Positions 50,140 to 59,053 of a stretch of DNA of 64,000 nt are shown piece after piece. Position numbers and translations under genes: made by a program. The notes below the pieces were generated by a model. The model saw only the letters and a list, made by a program, of their open reading frames with translations, was not told where the DNA came from and made no database searches. Numbering within the stretch: position 1 is the first letter of the stretch; the number at the start of each line of letters is the position of its first letter. Where the stretch lies: the NCBI RefSeq assembly GCF_015163075.1, contig NZ_JADDXU010000013.1, forward strand, positions 240,092 through 304,091, in the 5' to 3' direction. Source of the stretch: Streptomyces justiciae (GTDB lineage Bacteria; Actinomycetota; Actinomycetes; Streptomycetales; Streptomycetaceae).

Positions 50140-52838
50140 ATGACTCTTCCCGAACTGCCCGCGGAGACGTTCCGGACCAGTGAACTGGACCAGCTGCCCG
50201 ACCGGGACACCGAGGAGACGGCGGAGTGGCGGGCGTCCCTGGACGCCGTCATCGAGCGGGCGGGCCCGGAGCGCGCGGTGTACCTGCTGCGGCGCGTCCA
50301 CGAACACGCGGCACGCGTCGGCCTCGCACTGCCCCGGCTCGTCTCCACCGACTACCTGAACACCATCCCGACGGCGGCCCAGCCGGCGTTCCCGGGGGAC
50401 CTGTCGATGGAAACCCGGATCACGGCCCTGAACCGGTGGAACGCGGCCGTCATGGTGAGCCGCGGCTCGCGCCTGGGGCTCGGCGGCCACATCTCGACGT
50501 ACGCCTCCGCCGCCTGGCTCTACGAGGTCGGGTTCCAGCACTTCTTCCGGGGCAAGGACCAGGACGGCTCCGGTGACCAGCTGTACATCCAGGGACACGC
50601 CTCGCCGGGCATCTACGCGCGCGTCTTCCTCGAAGGACGTCTGAGCGAGCAGCAGCTCAACGGCTTCCGGCGGGAGGCGGACGGACACGGTCTGCCCTCC
50701 TACCCGCATCCCAGGCGCCTGCCCTGGCTGTGGGAGTTCCCGACGGTCTCCATGGGACTGGGCCCGCTCGCCGCGATCTACCAGGCCAGATTCAACCGGT
50801 ACCTCCACAACCGGGGGACAAGGACACCTCGGGCTCACGTGTCTGGGCGTTCCTGGGCGACGGGGAGATGGACGAACCCGAGTCCACGGCCGCCCTGACC
50901 CTCGCCGCCCGCGAGGGGCTCGACAACCTCGTCTTCGTCGTCAACTGCAACCTCCAGCGGCTGGACGGGCCCGTCCGCCCCAACTCCAAGATCGTGCAGG
51001 AGCTGGAGGCACGGTTCCGGGGCGCGGACTGGAACGTGGTCAAAGCCCTGTGGGGACAGGCGTGGGACACCGTGTGGCAGCGGGACACCGACGGTGCCGT
51101 CGTGCATCGCCTGGACGAACTGCCCGACGCCCAGCTCCAGACGTACGCGGCCCGGGACGCCGCGTACATACGGGCCCACTTCTTCACCGGCGAGAAACTG
51201 TCCGCCGTCGCCGCCGGGCTGACGGACGCACAGCTCATCGACCTGTTCGCCGACTCCCGGGGCGGCCACGAGCCGCTCAAGGTGCACGCCGCCTACCGGG
51301 CCGCGGTGGAGCATCGCGGACAGCCCACCGTGGTGCTCGCCCAGACGATCAAGGGACACACGCTGGGTCCGGAGTTCCAGTCACGCAACGCCAACCACCA
51401 GATGAAGAAGCTGACCATGGAGCAGTTCCGGCATCTGCGGGACACTCTGCGACTGCCCATCCCCGACAGCGCCCTGCGCGGGGACGAGGCGCCCTTCTGG
51501 CACCCCGGCGAGGATTCGGACGAGGCACGCTACCTCCGGGAACGCCGCGCCGCGCTGGGCGGCCCGGTACCGGTACGGAGGGTGGTGCCCCGAGCGCTGA
51601 CACGGTTCTCCCCCAGCCCGTTCCGGGCCCTGGAGAAGGGGTCCGGCAAACAGGAGATCGCCACGACCATGGCGCTCATCCGGCTGGTCAAGGACCTGAT
51701 GCGGGACAAGGACACAGGGCACCGCTGGGTGCCGATCGTGCCCGACGAGGCCCGCACCTTCGGGATGGAGTCACTGTTCCCGACGGCCGGCATCTACTCG
51801 CCGGACGGCCAGACCTACGAGCCCGTCGACATCGACCAACTGCTCCACTACCGCGAGGCCAGGAACGGCCAGCTCATCGACGAGGGCATCACGGAGGCCG
51901 GGTCCATGGCCGAGTTCACCGCGGCGGCCACCTCGTACGCCACCCACGGTGAGCCCATGATCCCCTTCTACATCTTCTACGCGATGTTCGGCTTCCAGCG
52001 CACCGGCGACCAACTGTGGGCCCTCGCCGACCAGATGGGCCGCGGCTTCGTCGTCGGCGCCACCGCCGGGCGCACCACGATGACCGGCGAAGGACTCCAG
52101 CACGCCGACGGCCACTCCCACCTGCTGGCCTCCACCAACCCCGCCGCGGTGAGCTACGACCCGGCCTTCGCCTACGAGATCGCCGTCATCGTCGAGGAGG
52201 GGCTGCGCCGGATGTACGGCCCACAGGCCGAGGACGTCTTCTACTACCTGACCGTCTACAACGAGCCGAAGCAGCAGCCCCCCATGCCGCAGGGGCCGGC
52301 CGTCCGCGAGGGCATCGTGCGGGGGATCTACCGGTTCCGGCCGGCCGAGTCCCCGGACGCCGCCGCCCGCCTGCAACTGCTCGCCTCGGGAACAGCCATC
52401 CACTGGGCCCTGGAAGCACAGGAGTTGCTGCGGTCCCACTGGGACGTGCACGCCGACGTCTGGTCGGTCACCTCGTGGACGGAACTGCGCCGCGACGCCA
52501 TGCGCGCCGACGAGGCGCGGTTGCGCGGCGAGGACCTCACCCCGTACGTGACCCGCGCACTGGCGGGCGCGCCCGGGCCCGTGCTGGCGGTCAGCGACTG
52601 GATGCGACAGGTACCGGACCAGATCAGCCAGTGGGTCGAACAGGACTACGCGTCCCTGGGCACCGACGGCTTCGGTCTCTCCGACACACGCGACGCGGTA
52701 CGGCGCTACTTCCATGTGAGCGCCGAGTCGATCGTCCTGGCGGCACTGGACCGGCTGGCCCGCGAGGGGGCCGTTCCGGCCGGCACCGTGGCCCTCGCCC
52801 GGGAGCGATACGGCCGACAGGCGGGCCCGGTCCGGTAA
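50140..52838 (+). pseudogene. aceE: Pyruvate dehydrogenase E1 (homodimeric), single-base frameshift
   Basis: Two overlapping frames together encode an 899-residue AceE, the usual length. The first runs from ATG 50140 (GGAAGG upstream) to FNRYLHNRG; the second continues as DKDTSGSRVWAFLGDGEMDE, holding the thiamine-diphosphate motif GDG...NCN. The switch is at a run of five G at 50813-50817, where six would restore the frame. The rest is intact through HVSAESIVLAALDRLA. It may be a real loss, a phase-variable tract or a sequencing error. E1 decarboxylates pyruvate for acetyl-CoA formation. Placement under an ECF41-type promoter and away from other PDH genes suggests a conditional second copy. 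Confidence 0.85.
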
Positions 52839-53005
52839 CCACCTTGCGGCCTGGCGACTCACACCTTTCCGGCACAGGCAGATCTGCCGCTGTTTGTTCC
52901 TGGTCGACGCTCCGGTGAACTGATGAGCTTTGACCAGGCGAAACGCCGACCCCCTGGGTCCGGCGGACGCCCTCACTCGGGTACTGCCGTCTTGGGGGGT
53001 TTCAG

Positions 53006-53773
53006 ATGCCGCATTGCCACGTCGATCCGACACACGCAGGTGTGTTTGAGAAAGCTGTCACAGCAACCACGCCGGACGGGCTGCACGGCGCCTGCCGGGA
53101 CTTCATGCGCCTGCGGCCCCGGCTGGTCAGCGTGGCCTACCGCGTCGTCGGTGACACGGCCGAGGCCGAGGACATCGTCCAGGAGGTATGGGTCCGCTGG
53201 CAGAACACGGACCGCTCCCGGGTCCATGCGGCCACGGCCTTCCTGCTCCGGACCACCGTTCACCTGGCCATCAACGTCAACCAGTCCGCGCGGTCCCGCC
53301 GCGAAGTGGTGGGTATCTCCCCGCAGCCGCAGGCGGCGGACGCGCAGGCGGCGGACCCGGGCAACGCGTTCGAACAGGCCGAGACGGTCGGTGCGGCCCT
53401 CCTGGCACTGCTGCAGAAACTCAGCCCCACGGAACGGGCGGTCTTCGTCCTGCGCGAGGCCTTCGACTACACGTACGGCGAAATAGCGGTCCTGTGCGGG
53501 CTCAGCCAGCCCAACGCCCGCCAGGTCGTCAGCCGGGCCCGCAAGCGCCTGCACGTCGAGAGCAACGCTCCGGTCGACAGCGCCGACCATCACCGACTGG
53601 TGTGCGCGTTCGTGGTCGCCGCGCGATCCGGGGAGATGGGCGCTCTCGAACGGCTCCTGACCGCCGACTCCGGACAGCGTCCGCAGCCGGTCGGCGCCAC
53701 GGAACTGCCGCGGCGGCACGCGGCCCTCGGGGCGGGGACCCACCGTCACCTCCCCGTGCCCGCGGCCGGCTGA
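53006..53773 (+). CDS. ECF41-related sigma factor lacking the SnoaL domain
   Basis: 255 residues. Region 2 is MRLRPRLVSVAYRVVGDTAE then AEDIVQEVWVRWQN; region 4 is LSPTERAVFVLREAFDYTYG then EIAVLCGLSQPNARQVVSRA. The WLPEP linker motif is replaced by an Ala/Gln-rich stretch (ISPQPQAADAQAADP). Homology to the full-length ECF41 ends at ALERLLTADS, the same point as in the protein at 37040, and a short unrelated tail follows. GGGGGG lies 6 bp before the ATG. It is the second C-terminally truncated relative and may be released from self-inhibition (inference). Confidence 0.8.
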   Translation: MPHCHVDPTHAGVFEKAVTATTPDGLHGACRDFMRLRPRLVSVAYRVVGDTAEAEDIVQEVWVRWQNTDRSRVHAATAFLLRTTVHLAINVNQSARSRREVVGISPQPQAADAQAADPGNAFEQAETVGAALLALLQKLSPTERAVFVLREAFDYTYGEIAVLCGLSQPNARQVVSRARKRLHVESNAPVDSADHHRLVCAFVVAARSGEMGALERLLTADSGQRPQPVGATELPRRHAALGAGTHRHLPVPAAG

Positions 53774-53896
53774 GCCCCTGCCCGTCCGCTGGCGGGATCG
53801 GGACATGGCGCAGTTGTGACACCTGCGACGGATGACACCTTGTCTTCACACGGTGTTGAATCCGGCCATCACTCGATTTCCCAGAAGGGCGCACGT

Positions 53897-56572
53897 GTGC
53901 GACTAACGGCTTGGGCCCGCCTCACGGCGGCCATCACGATCGGTGCGACAGCGGCCGGCGGGAGCGCTCCCGCCGCCGCCGGGCCGCAGCCGACGGCGGT
54001 CAGCGCCGCCGGCCCCCCGCACAGCCCTCGGCGAAGGCCCGGTGACCGTACGGCTGGTGACGGGGACCAGGTCACCGTGACGCAGGTGTCCGCACACCGC
54101 CGCACCGCGTCGGTCCTGCCCGGCCCCGGACGCGGACACATCCCCTTCCGGACCCTTGAGCAGGGCGACGGTTCACTCACCGTCCTCCCGGCCGACGCCG
54201 AGGCCCTGGTGGCGGCAGGCACCCTCGACAGACGCCTGTTCGACGTGGCGGGCCGCGTCGATCTGACCGCCGCCGCGGGCCCTGTCACCGCGACCGGCAC
54301 GGTCGTCCTCGATCCGCTCGTGCCCGGCAGGGGCACCACCCGGCAGAAGGACACCGTCCGGTACACCAACACCGGTGACCGCCCCGTCGACCTGCGGCTC
54401 GACGTCCGGCTCGCGACCGACACGGGGCGCCGGCTGCCCGACGGTGTGGTCACCCCGGGCACCGACACGGTACGGGTCGGTGCCGGCGCCACCGCCGAGG
54501 TACCGCTGGACGTCACGCCGGGCACCGCCGCACGCGGCAAGTACTTCGGCTACGTCACCGCGACGGCCGCGGACGGAACGACGGTCGCCCACACCACCCT
54601 CTCCCTCCTGGTACGCGCCCCCGAACACCGTCTGACCGTGGTCGTCCGTGACCGCGACGGGCACGTCATGCCGGGTGTGCTGCCCAACATCTGGGGCGCG
54701 GAAGGCTTCGTCGACTACACCGACCGTGACGCCGCCGTCGCCACCGTCGAGGAAGGCACGTACTTCCTGAACGCCTCCTTCGCCTACTCGGCCGAGGACG
54801 GCGAGGAGGTGCGCGAGCTGTTCGCGCCCGAGGTGAAGGTCACCCAGGACACCACGGTCACACTGAACGCCGCGGACGCCACCGAGGTCGAGATCCGCAC
54901 GCCCCGCCCCGCCGAGCAGCGCAGCATCCTCAACGTCAACTGGCGGCGCGAACTGGACGGCTATCGCTGGTCGTGGGGCAGCATGTACTTCGACGCCGTC
55001 AAACACGTCTACGCCAGCCCCAGTCCGCAGGTCACCGACGGCAGCTTCGAGTTCTCCACCCGCTGGCAGCTGACGGCCCCGCAACTACGTGCCGAAGTAG
55101 CCGGTGGCGCAGTGCGGTTCACGCCGTACTACGAGCCGACCTCGCCCGCGTTCGGCGACGGCGGCGCCCGGCTGCGGGCCGTCGACGCGGGGAGCACGGC
55201 CGCCCCCGACTTCCGCGCGGCCCGCGGGAAGCTCGCTGTGCTGGAGTACGAGAGCGACCCCGGCGACGCGATGCTGGCGCGCGCCAAGGCCGCGGGCGTC
55301 AAGGCCGTACTGCTGGTCTGGCCCCGCGGACAGACGGTCTGGAGCTGGTGGCAGCCCGACGGAGACCGTGAGCCCCTCCCCGTGCTGCGGGCCCCCCACA
55401 CCCAGGGCACCGCACTCCTCGCCCGGGTCAGGAAGGGCCGCTCCGCAGTGGTGCACTTCTCCGGAACCGTGCGCAGCCCGTACCTCTACGACGTGATGCA
55501 GGTCGCGACCGGCTCCGTCCCCGAGAGGATCGTGCACACCGTCACAGAGCGGGAGAGCGCCGTGATCCGCGCCACCTACACCCGCACCGGGGACTCCGCG
55601 TGGACCAGCGAACAGCGATTCGGCTGGCGCCCCTACCAGGAGACCGCCTGGAACAACGAAACCAGCCGCTACGTGCCCGTCGGACGCGAACGCCTCGAGT
55701 ACGTCAGGGCAGGCGACACCCTGTGGAGCCACACCGTCCACCACAACGTGGTACCCGACCCCCACCGGCGCCTCCAGGTCGGCATGCGGGACCTGCCGCA
55801 CACCTACCGCCCCGGTCAGCGCGGCACGGAGCGCTGGTTCTCCGGCCCGGTCCGCCCGTCGATCCCGGTCGGCGCGCCCTGGCCGTCCGTCCGCCACGGC
55901 GACACCTTGTCCGTGCACATTCCCGAGTTCACCGACTCCGCGCCCGGCCACTGGTCGTTCGCTGAGGTCGCCGACTTCGGCGGCGGCATCGGCGCCCGGG
56001 ACGGGCAGGAACCCGTCAGCGACACGGCCGAGGCGGCGCTCTACCACGACGGGGAGCAAGTATTCAGCTCCCAGCACGGCATGTGGGGTGACGTCGAGGT
56101 GCCCGGCGGGGCAGCCGACTACCGGCTGGACCTGAGGACTTCCCGTACCTCCGACGACTGGCGCTTCGGTACCGGCACCCGCACGTCCTGGACCTTCACC
56201 TCCGGTACTGAGACGGAAGAGGCCGAACTGCCGCTGCTCCAGGTCGACTACGCGGTGCCGGTCGACGCCGGCAACGCCGTGGGCCCGCAGCGTCGGCACA
56301 CCGTCGGCATCGGCGTCCGCATGCAGGACGGCATGGCCGCCCCGCGTGGGGTAACCGTACGCCTGGAGACCTCCTATGACGACGGCCACACCTGGACCAG
56401 GGCGCGCACCGAGCGTGTGAGCACCGGCAGGTTCACCGCCACGGTCGAGCGGCCGTCCCGCGTCCACGGCGACGCCGCGGTGACCCTTCGGGTGACCGCC
56501 ACCGACGCGGCCGGAAACAGCGTGCGGCAGACGATCGACCGCGCGTACCTGCACCCGGGCTCCGCTTCCTAG
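53897..56572 (+). CDS. Exported S8-peptidase-like protein without catalytic domain
   Basis: 891 residues from GTG 53897 (AAGGG upstream). A signal peptide (MRLTAWARLTAAITIGATAA GGSAPAAAG) is followed by the subtilase-type prodomain of large Streptomyces S8 proteases (DQVTVTQ...LTVLPADAEALVAAGTLDRR LFDV). Directly after LFDV, near residue 118, comes AGRVDLTAAAGPVTATGTVV, which in those proteases lies downstream of the catalytic domain. The Asp, His and Ser blocks of subtilases are absent throughout. C-terminal beta-sandwich domains follow. The junction is in frame, so a non-catalytic exported protein is still made. A hairpin closes the gene. Confidence 0.75.
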   Translation: MRLTAWARLTAAITIGATAAGGSAPAAAGPQPTAVSAAGPPHSPRRRPGDRTAGDGDQVTVTQVSAHRRTASVLPGPGRGHIPFRTLEQGDGSLTVLPADAEALVAAGTLDRRLFDVAGRVDLTAAAGPVTATGTVVLDPLVPGRGTTRQKDTVRYTNTGDRPVDLRLDVRLATDTGRRLPDGVVTPGTDTVRVGAGATAEVPLDVTPGTAARGKYFGYVTATAADGTTVAHTTLSLLVRAPEHRLTVVVRDRDGHVMPGVLPNIWGAEGFVDYTDRDAAVATVEEGTYFLNASFAYSAEDGEEVRELFAPEVKVTQDTTVTLNAADATEVEIRTPRPAEQRSILNVNWRRELDGYRWSWGSMYFDAVKHVYASPSPQVTDGSFEFSTRWQLTAPQLRAEVAGGAVRFTPYYEPTSPAFGDGGARLRAVDAGSTAAPDFRAARGKLAVLEYESDPGDAMLARAKAAGVKAVLLVWPRGQTVWSWWQPDGDREPLPVLRAPHTQGTALLARVRKGRSAVVHFSGTVRSPYLYDVMQVATGSVPERIVHTVTERESAVIRATYTRTGDSAWTSEQRFGWRPYQETAWNNETSRYVPVGRERLEYVRAGDTLWSHTVHHNVVPDPHRRLQVGMRDLPHTYRPGQRGTERWFSGPVRPSIPVGAPWPSVRHGDTLSVHIPEFTDSAPGHWSFAEVADFGGGIGARDGQEPVSDTAEAALYHDGEQVFSSQHGMWGDVEVPGGAADYRLDLRTSRTSDDWRFGTGTRTSWTFTSGTETEEAELPLLQVDYAVPVDAGNAVGPQRRHTVGIGVRMQDGMAAPRGVTVRLETSYDDGHTWTRARTERVSTGRFTATVERPSRVHGDAAVTLRVTATDAAGNSVRQTIDRAYLHPGSAS

Positions 56573-56584
56573 CGAGGAACAGGG

Positions 56585-56625
56585 AGCGGGTGGCGGGGCG
56601 GCAACGCCCTGCCGCCCACCTCGCT
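56585..56625. terminator. Hairpin after S8-like gene
   Basis: GC-rich imperfect inverted repeat, AGCGGGTGGCGG opposite CCGCCCACCTCGCT with small bulges, 13 bp after the stop codon. Confidence 0.5.
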
Positions 56626-56699
56626 GTCGGCTTATGGACGCGGCACACGGTGGGGCCGAGCCACAGCGAGAAAAACACCGTTGATTGCCTCGGACCCAT

Positions 56700-56713
56700 G
56701 GCACGGGCGTGCC
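56700..56713. promoter_or_regulatory. Palindromic operator before cupin gene
   Basis: Perfect 14-bp palindrome GGCACGGGCGTGCC (6-bp arms, 2-bp centre), 21 bp before the ATG and just upstream of a -10-like GAATACT, so a bound repressor would block initiation. Confidence 0.45.
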
Positions 56714-56734
56714 CTGTCGTGAATACTGCTCGTT

Positions 56735-57070
56735 ATGCGCAAATTCTCACTTGATGCCCTGGCTCGCGAGTTGCTCGAGCGGGCCGCGTCCTCCAGCGCA
56801 CGGCGGAGCGCCGAGACGGTGTACGGCGGCCATGAGCACGCCCTGAGGCAGACACTGTTGACACTGGTGTCGGGAGCGGCACTCTCCGAGCACGGCAACC
56901 CGGGCGAAGCGACCATGATGGTTCTCCGTGGCCGGGTCCGGCTGACCAGTGGCGAGGAGGACTGGGAGGGCAGAACCGGTGACCTGCTCGTCGTTCCGCA
57001 GGCCAGGCATGCGCTGGAGGCCCTGGAGGACTCCGCTGTGCTGCTCACGGTGGTGACATCCGGCCGGTAG
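56735..57070 (+). CDS. Small cupin protein, 111 aa
   Basis: One cupin barrel: TVYGGHEHALRQTLLTLVSG, GEATMMVLRGRVRLTSGEED and GDLLVVPQARHALEALEDSA. This matches a common Streptomyces cupin with a helical N-terminus. The metal motif is weak (HEH and a late His), so binding rather than catalysis is possible. No ribosome site is seen; a -10-like GAATACT ends 8 bp before the ATG, hinting at a leaderless message. Confidence 0.75.
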   Translation: MRKFSLDALARELLERAASSSARRSAETVYGGHEHALRQTLLTLVSGAALSEHGNPGEATMMVLRGRVRLTSGEEDWEGRTGDLLVVPQARHALEALEDSAVLLTVVTSGR

Positions 57071-57099
57071 TGCCGAACAGGCCGGGAGCCGGCCTGCCT

Positions 57100-57597
57100 T
57101 CAGGAGGTCTTGGCGCGGTACAGACCTCGGCCCGCACGCTCGACACGCGAGGTGCCCACGAGACGGTCGAGGGTGCTGCGCACGGCGTTGATGCTGCCGG
57201 CGTCGGTGTCCCGGCCGAGCGCGGCAGCGACCTCACGGGCCCGTACGTCGGCGCCCCCCGACGAGGCGAGGAACTGGAGGATCTGCTCGGTGAGCCGGCC
57301 GTACCCGCCCAAGGAGGAGTCACTCGTGTCGACGGCCTTCACCCTCCGCCTGCCGGACGGCCGGTCCGGCGCGCGCTGCGGCTCCGGGCCGGCAGGTTCG
57401 GTGCGGGCGCTCAGCGGGGGCGTCCGCATGAGGTCCTGCAAGGCGTGCAGCGCTGTTTGCACGGAACCGAGGTGGGCCACCACCGCGGCGAGTTCGCGTT
57501 CCAGGGACTGGCGCTGGACCTCAAGCCTGAGCAACTCTTCCCGGAGGTTCTCAGCGGTGCTCTCGATGCTCTGTGTCGTGTGTGCTGCGGAGACCAT
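57100..57597 (-). CDS. Coiled-coil plus winged-helix protein, 165 aa
   Basis: Close paralogue of the protein at 13055: coiled coil SIESTAENLREELLRLEVQR then QSLERELAAVVAHLGSVQTA, a shorter linker, and the winged helix REVAAALGRDTDAGSINAVR STLDRLVGTSRVERAGRGLY RAK. Even the ribosome site (GAGAGGAACAC-ATG) is conserved. It lies downstream of dodecin on the same strand but behind a strong hairpin, so it has its own promoter, not of the ECF41 type. Confidence 0.82.
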   Translation of the reverse strand: MVSAAHTTQSIESTAENLREELLRLEVQRQSLERELAAVVAHLGSVQTALHALQDLMRTPPLSARTEPAGPEPQRAPDRPSGRRRVKAVDTSDSSLGGYGRLTEQILQFLASSGGADVRAREVAAALGRDTDAGSINAVRSTLDRLVGTSRVERAGRGLYRAKTS

Positions 57598-57724
57598 GTG
57601 TTCCTCTCAATCATCTCCTTCATTGTTGTCACCACACGTAGGGTTGGCAACGGCGTCACTGGAAGTCGCCGCCCCTGTGAAGCCTTCTCTCCCATCCCAC
57701 ACGGTGTTCACTCACGTCGGACGC

Positions 57725-57762
57725 ACGGAGGCGCGGTCCGTGTCGACGGACCGCGCCTCCGT
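57725..57762. terminator. Terminator after dodecin gene
   Basis: Perfect 16-bp arms (57725-57740 and 57747-57762; ACGGAGGCGCGGTCCG and its complement) with a 6-nt loop, 7 bp beyond the dodecin stop. Confidence 0.85.
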
Positions 57763-57769
57763 CCTGCCG

Positions 57770-57985
57770 TCAGGAAGGGTCCTCCAACCGGAAGCCCACC
57801 TTGAGGCAGACCTGCCAGTGGCTGATCCGGCCGTCCTCGATGCTGCCGCGCACCTGGTCCACCTCGAACCAGTCGAGATGGCGCAGTGTCTCCGCGCTGC
57901 GCGCGATGCCGTTGCGGACGGCGTCGTCGACGCTGTCGGGTGAGGTGCCGACGATCTCCGTGATCCGGTACACATGGTTCGTCAT
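57770..57985 (-). CDS. Dodecin, flavin-storage protein
   Basis: 71 residues: HVYRITEIVGTSPDSVDDAV RNGIARSAETLRHLDWFEVD then QVRGSIEDGRISHWQVCLKV GFRLE. The flavin-stacking Trp (W39 in HLDWFEV) and the Gln-x-x-x-Lys of the last strand are in place. Dodecins form dodecamers that hold flavins or coenzyme A. It follows the secreted hydrolase by 46 bp and is probably co-transcribed from the ECF41-type promoter at 59000. Confidence 0.92.
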   Translation of the reverse strand: MTNHVYRITEIVGTSPDSVDDAVRNGIARSAETLRHLDWFEVDQVRGSIEDGRISHWQVCLKVGFRLEDPS

Positions 57986-58031
57986 GCGGGGGCTCCTTGT
58001 CGTTGTCCGGTCATTGCGGGGCGGACGCGGC

Positions 58032-58877
58032 TCACCGGGAGCGGGCAGCGGCCAGCTCCAGGATGTCGGCGACCTCGTGCGGGCGGGACACGCTGACAGC
58101 GTGTGACGCCTTGACCTTCACCGTGAAGGCCCGGGCCCGCTCCGCCATGAAGACCTGGGCCTTCGGCGGAATGTTGAGGTCCTGGGTGGCGACGAGGGCG
58201 TACGCCGGGATGGTGCGCCAGGCGGGCTCGCCGGCCTTCTCCGCCAGCGCGGCGCTGGTCACCGGGCGCTGGGCCACGGCCATCAGGTCGGTGACGTTCC
58301 TGGGCACGTCGGCGGCGAACTGGTGATGGAACTTCGCCTGCTCTATGTACAGGTCCTCGGTCGCTCCGCCACCGGGCAGGGTGACGGGAACGGAGCGCAG
58401 AGCGTCGGAGAGCGTGCTGCCGGGGTACTTGCCGGTCAGTTCGGCCGCGCTCTCGCCCTTCTCCGGGATGTACGCGGCGATGAAGACCAGTGCGCGCACG
58501 TTGGCGGCGCCCCGCGCCGCGTCACTGATCACCGCTCCACCGTAGGAGTGTCCGGCGAGCACGACCGGACCGTCGATGCTGTCCACCAGTTGCCGGACGT
58601 AGGCGGCGTCGCTCTTCAGGCCGCGCAGCGGGTTCGCGGCGGAGACCACGGGATAGCCGTCCCGCCGCAACTCCTTCACCACGTCGTTCCAGCTGGTGGA
58701 GTCGGCGAAGGCGCCGTGGACGAGGACGACGGTCGGCTTCGTCGGGGAGGGGCCGTGGCCGCGGCCCGCGCTGGCCGGACCGGCCGTGGTCGCCAGGAGC
58801 GCCGCGGCGACGGTCGCGGCGGAGACGAGGACGAGCGGGGTCCGGGCACGCCGGGTGAGAACGGGACGATGCATCAC
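58032..58877 (-). CDS. Secreted alpha/beta hydrolase
   Basis: 281 residues. A signal peptide (MMHRPVLTRRARTPLVLVSA ATVAAALLATTAGPASA) is followed by the same hydrolase fold as at 45216: VVLVHGAFADSTSWNDVVKE, GHSYGGAVISDAARGAANVR, and the catalytic His in VKASHAVSVSRP. It is a secreted counterpart of the cytoplasmic enzyme. First gene of an operon with dodecin. Confidence 0.9.
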   Translation of the reverse strand: MMHRPVLTRRARTPLVLVSAATVAAALLATTAGPASAGRGHGPSPTKPTVVLVHGAFADSTSWNDVVKELRRDGYPVVSAANPLRGLKSDAAYVRQLVDSIDGPVVLAGHSYGGAVISDAARGAANVRALVFIAAYIPEKGESAAELTGKYPGSTLSDALRSVPVTLPGGGATEDLYIEQAKFHHQFAADVPRNVTDLMAVAQRPVTSAALAEKAGEPAWRTIPAYALVATQDLNIPPKAQVFMAERARAFTVKVKASHAVSVSRPHEVADILELAAARSR

Positions 58878-58999
58878 GGTGCCTTTCCAGTGGACGGAGT
58901 ACGACGGTGTCGCGGCTCCGCCTCGCCACAGACCGGCGCGAGGCGGAGCCGCGGGCGGTCGGTCCGGGGGAGCCGGACGTCATCCGCCTGTCCCCATAT

Positions 59000-59026
59000 G
59001 ACAGGGTTGCCCAGAATGTTGTGACA
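59000..59026 (-). promoter_or_regulatory. ECF41-type promoter for secreted hydrolase/dodecin
   Basis: Minus strand TGTCACA-N16-TGTC; the predicted start near 58992 gives a leader of about 115 nt. It lies in the gap just after the isochorismatase-like gene on the same strand. Confidence 0.75.
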
Positions 59027-59053
59027 ACCTCTGCCGCGGACAGCCCGGATGAC

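Noticed and set aside
53795..53821. TGTGACA just before the S8-like gene
   Set aside because: On the minus strand no GTC-type -10 lies at 16 bp, and the direction is away from the S8-like gene.
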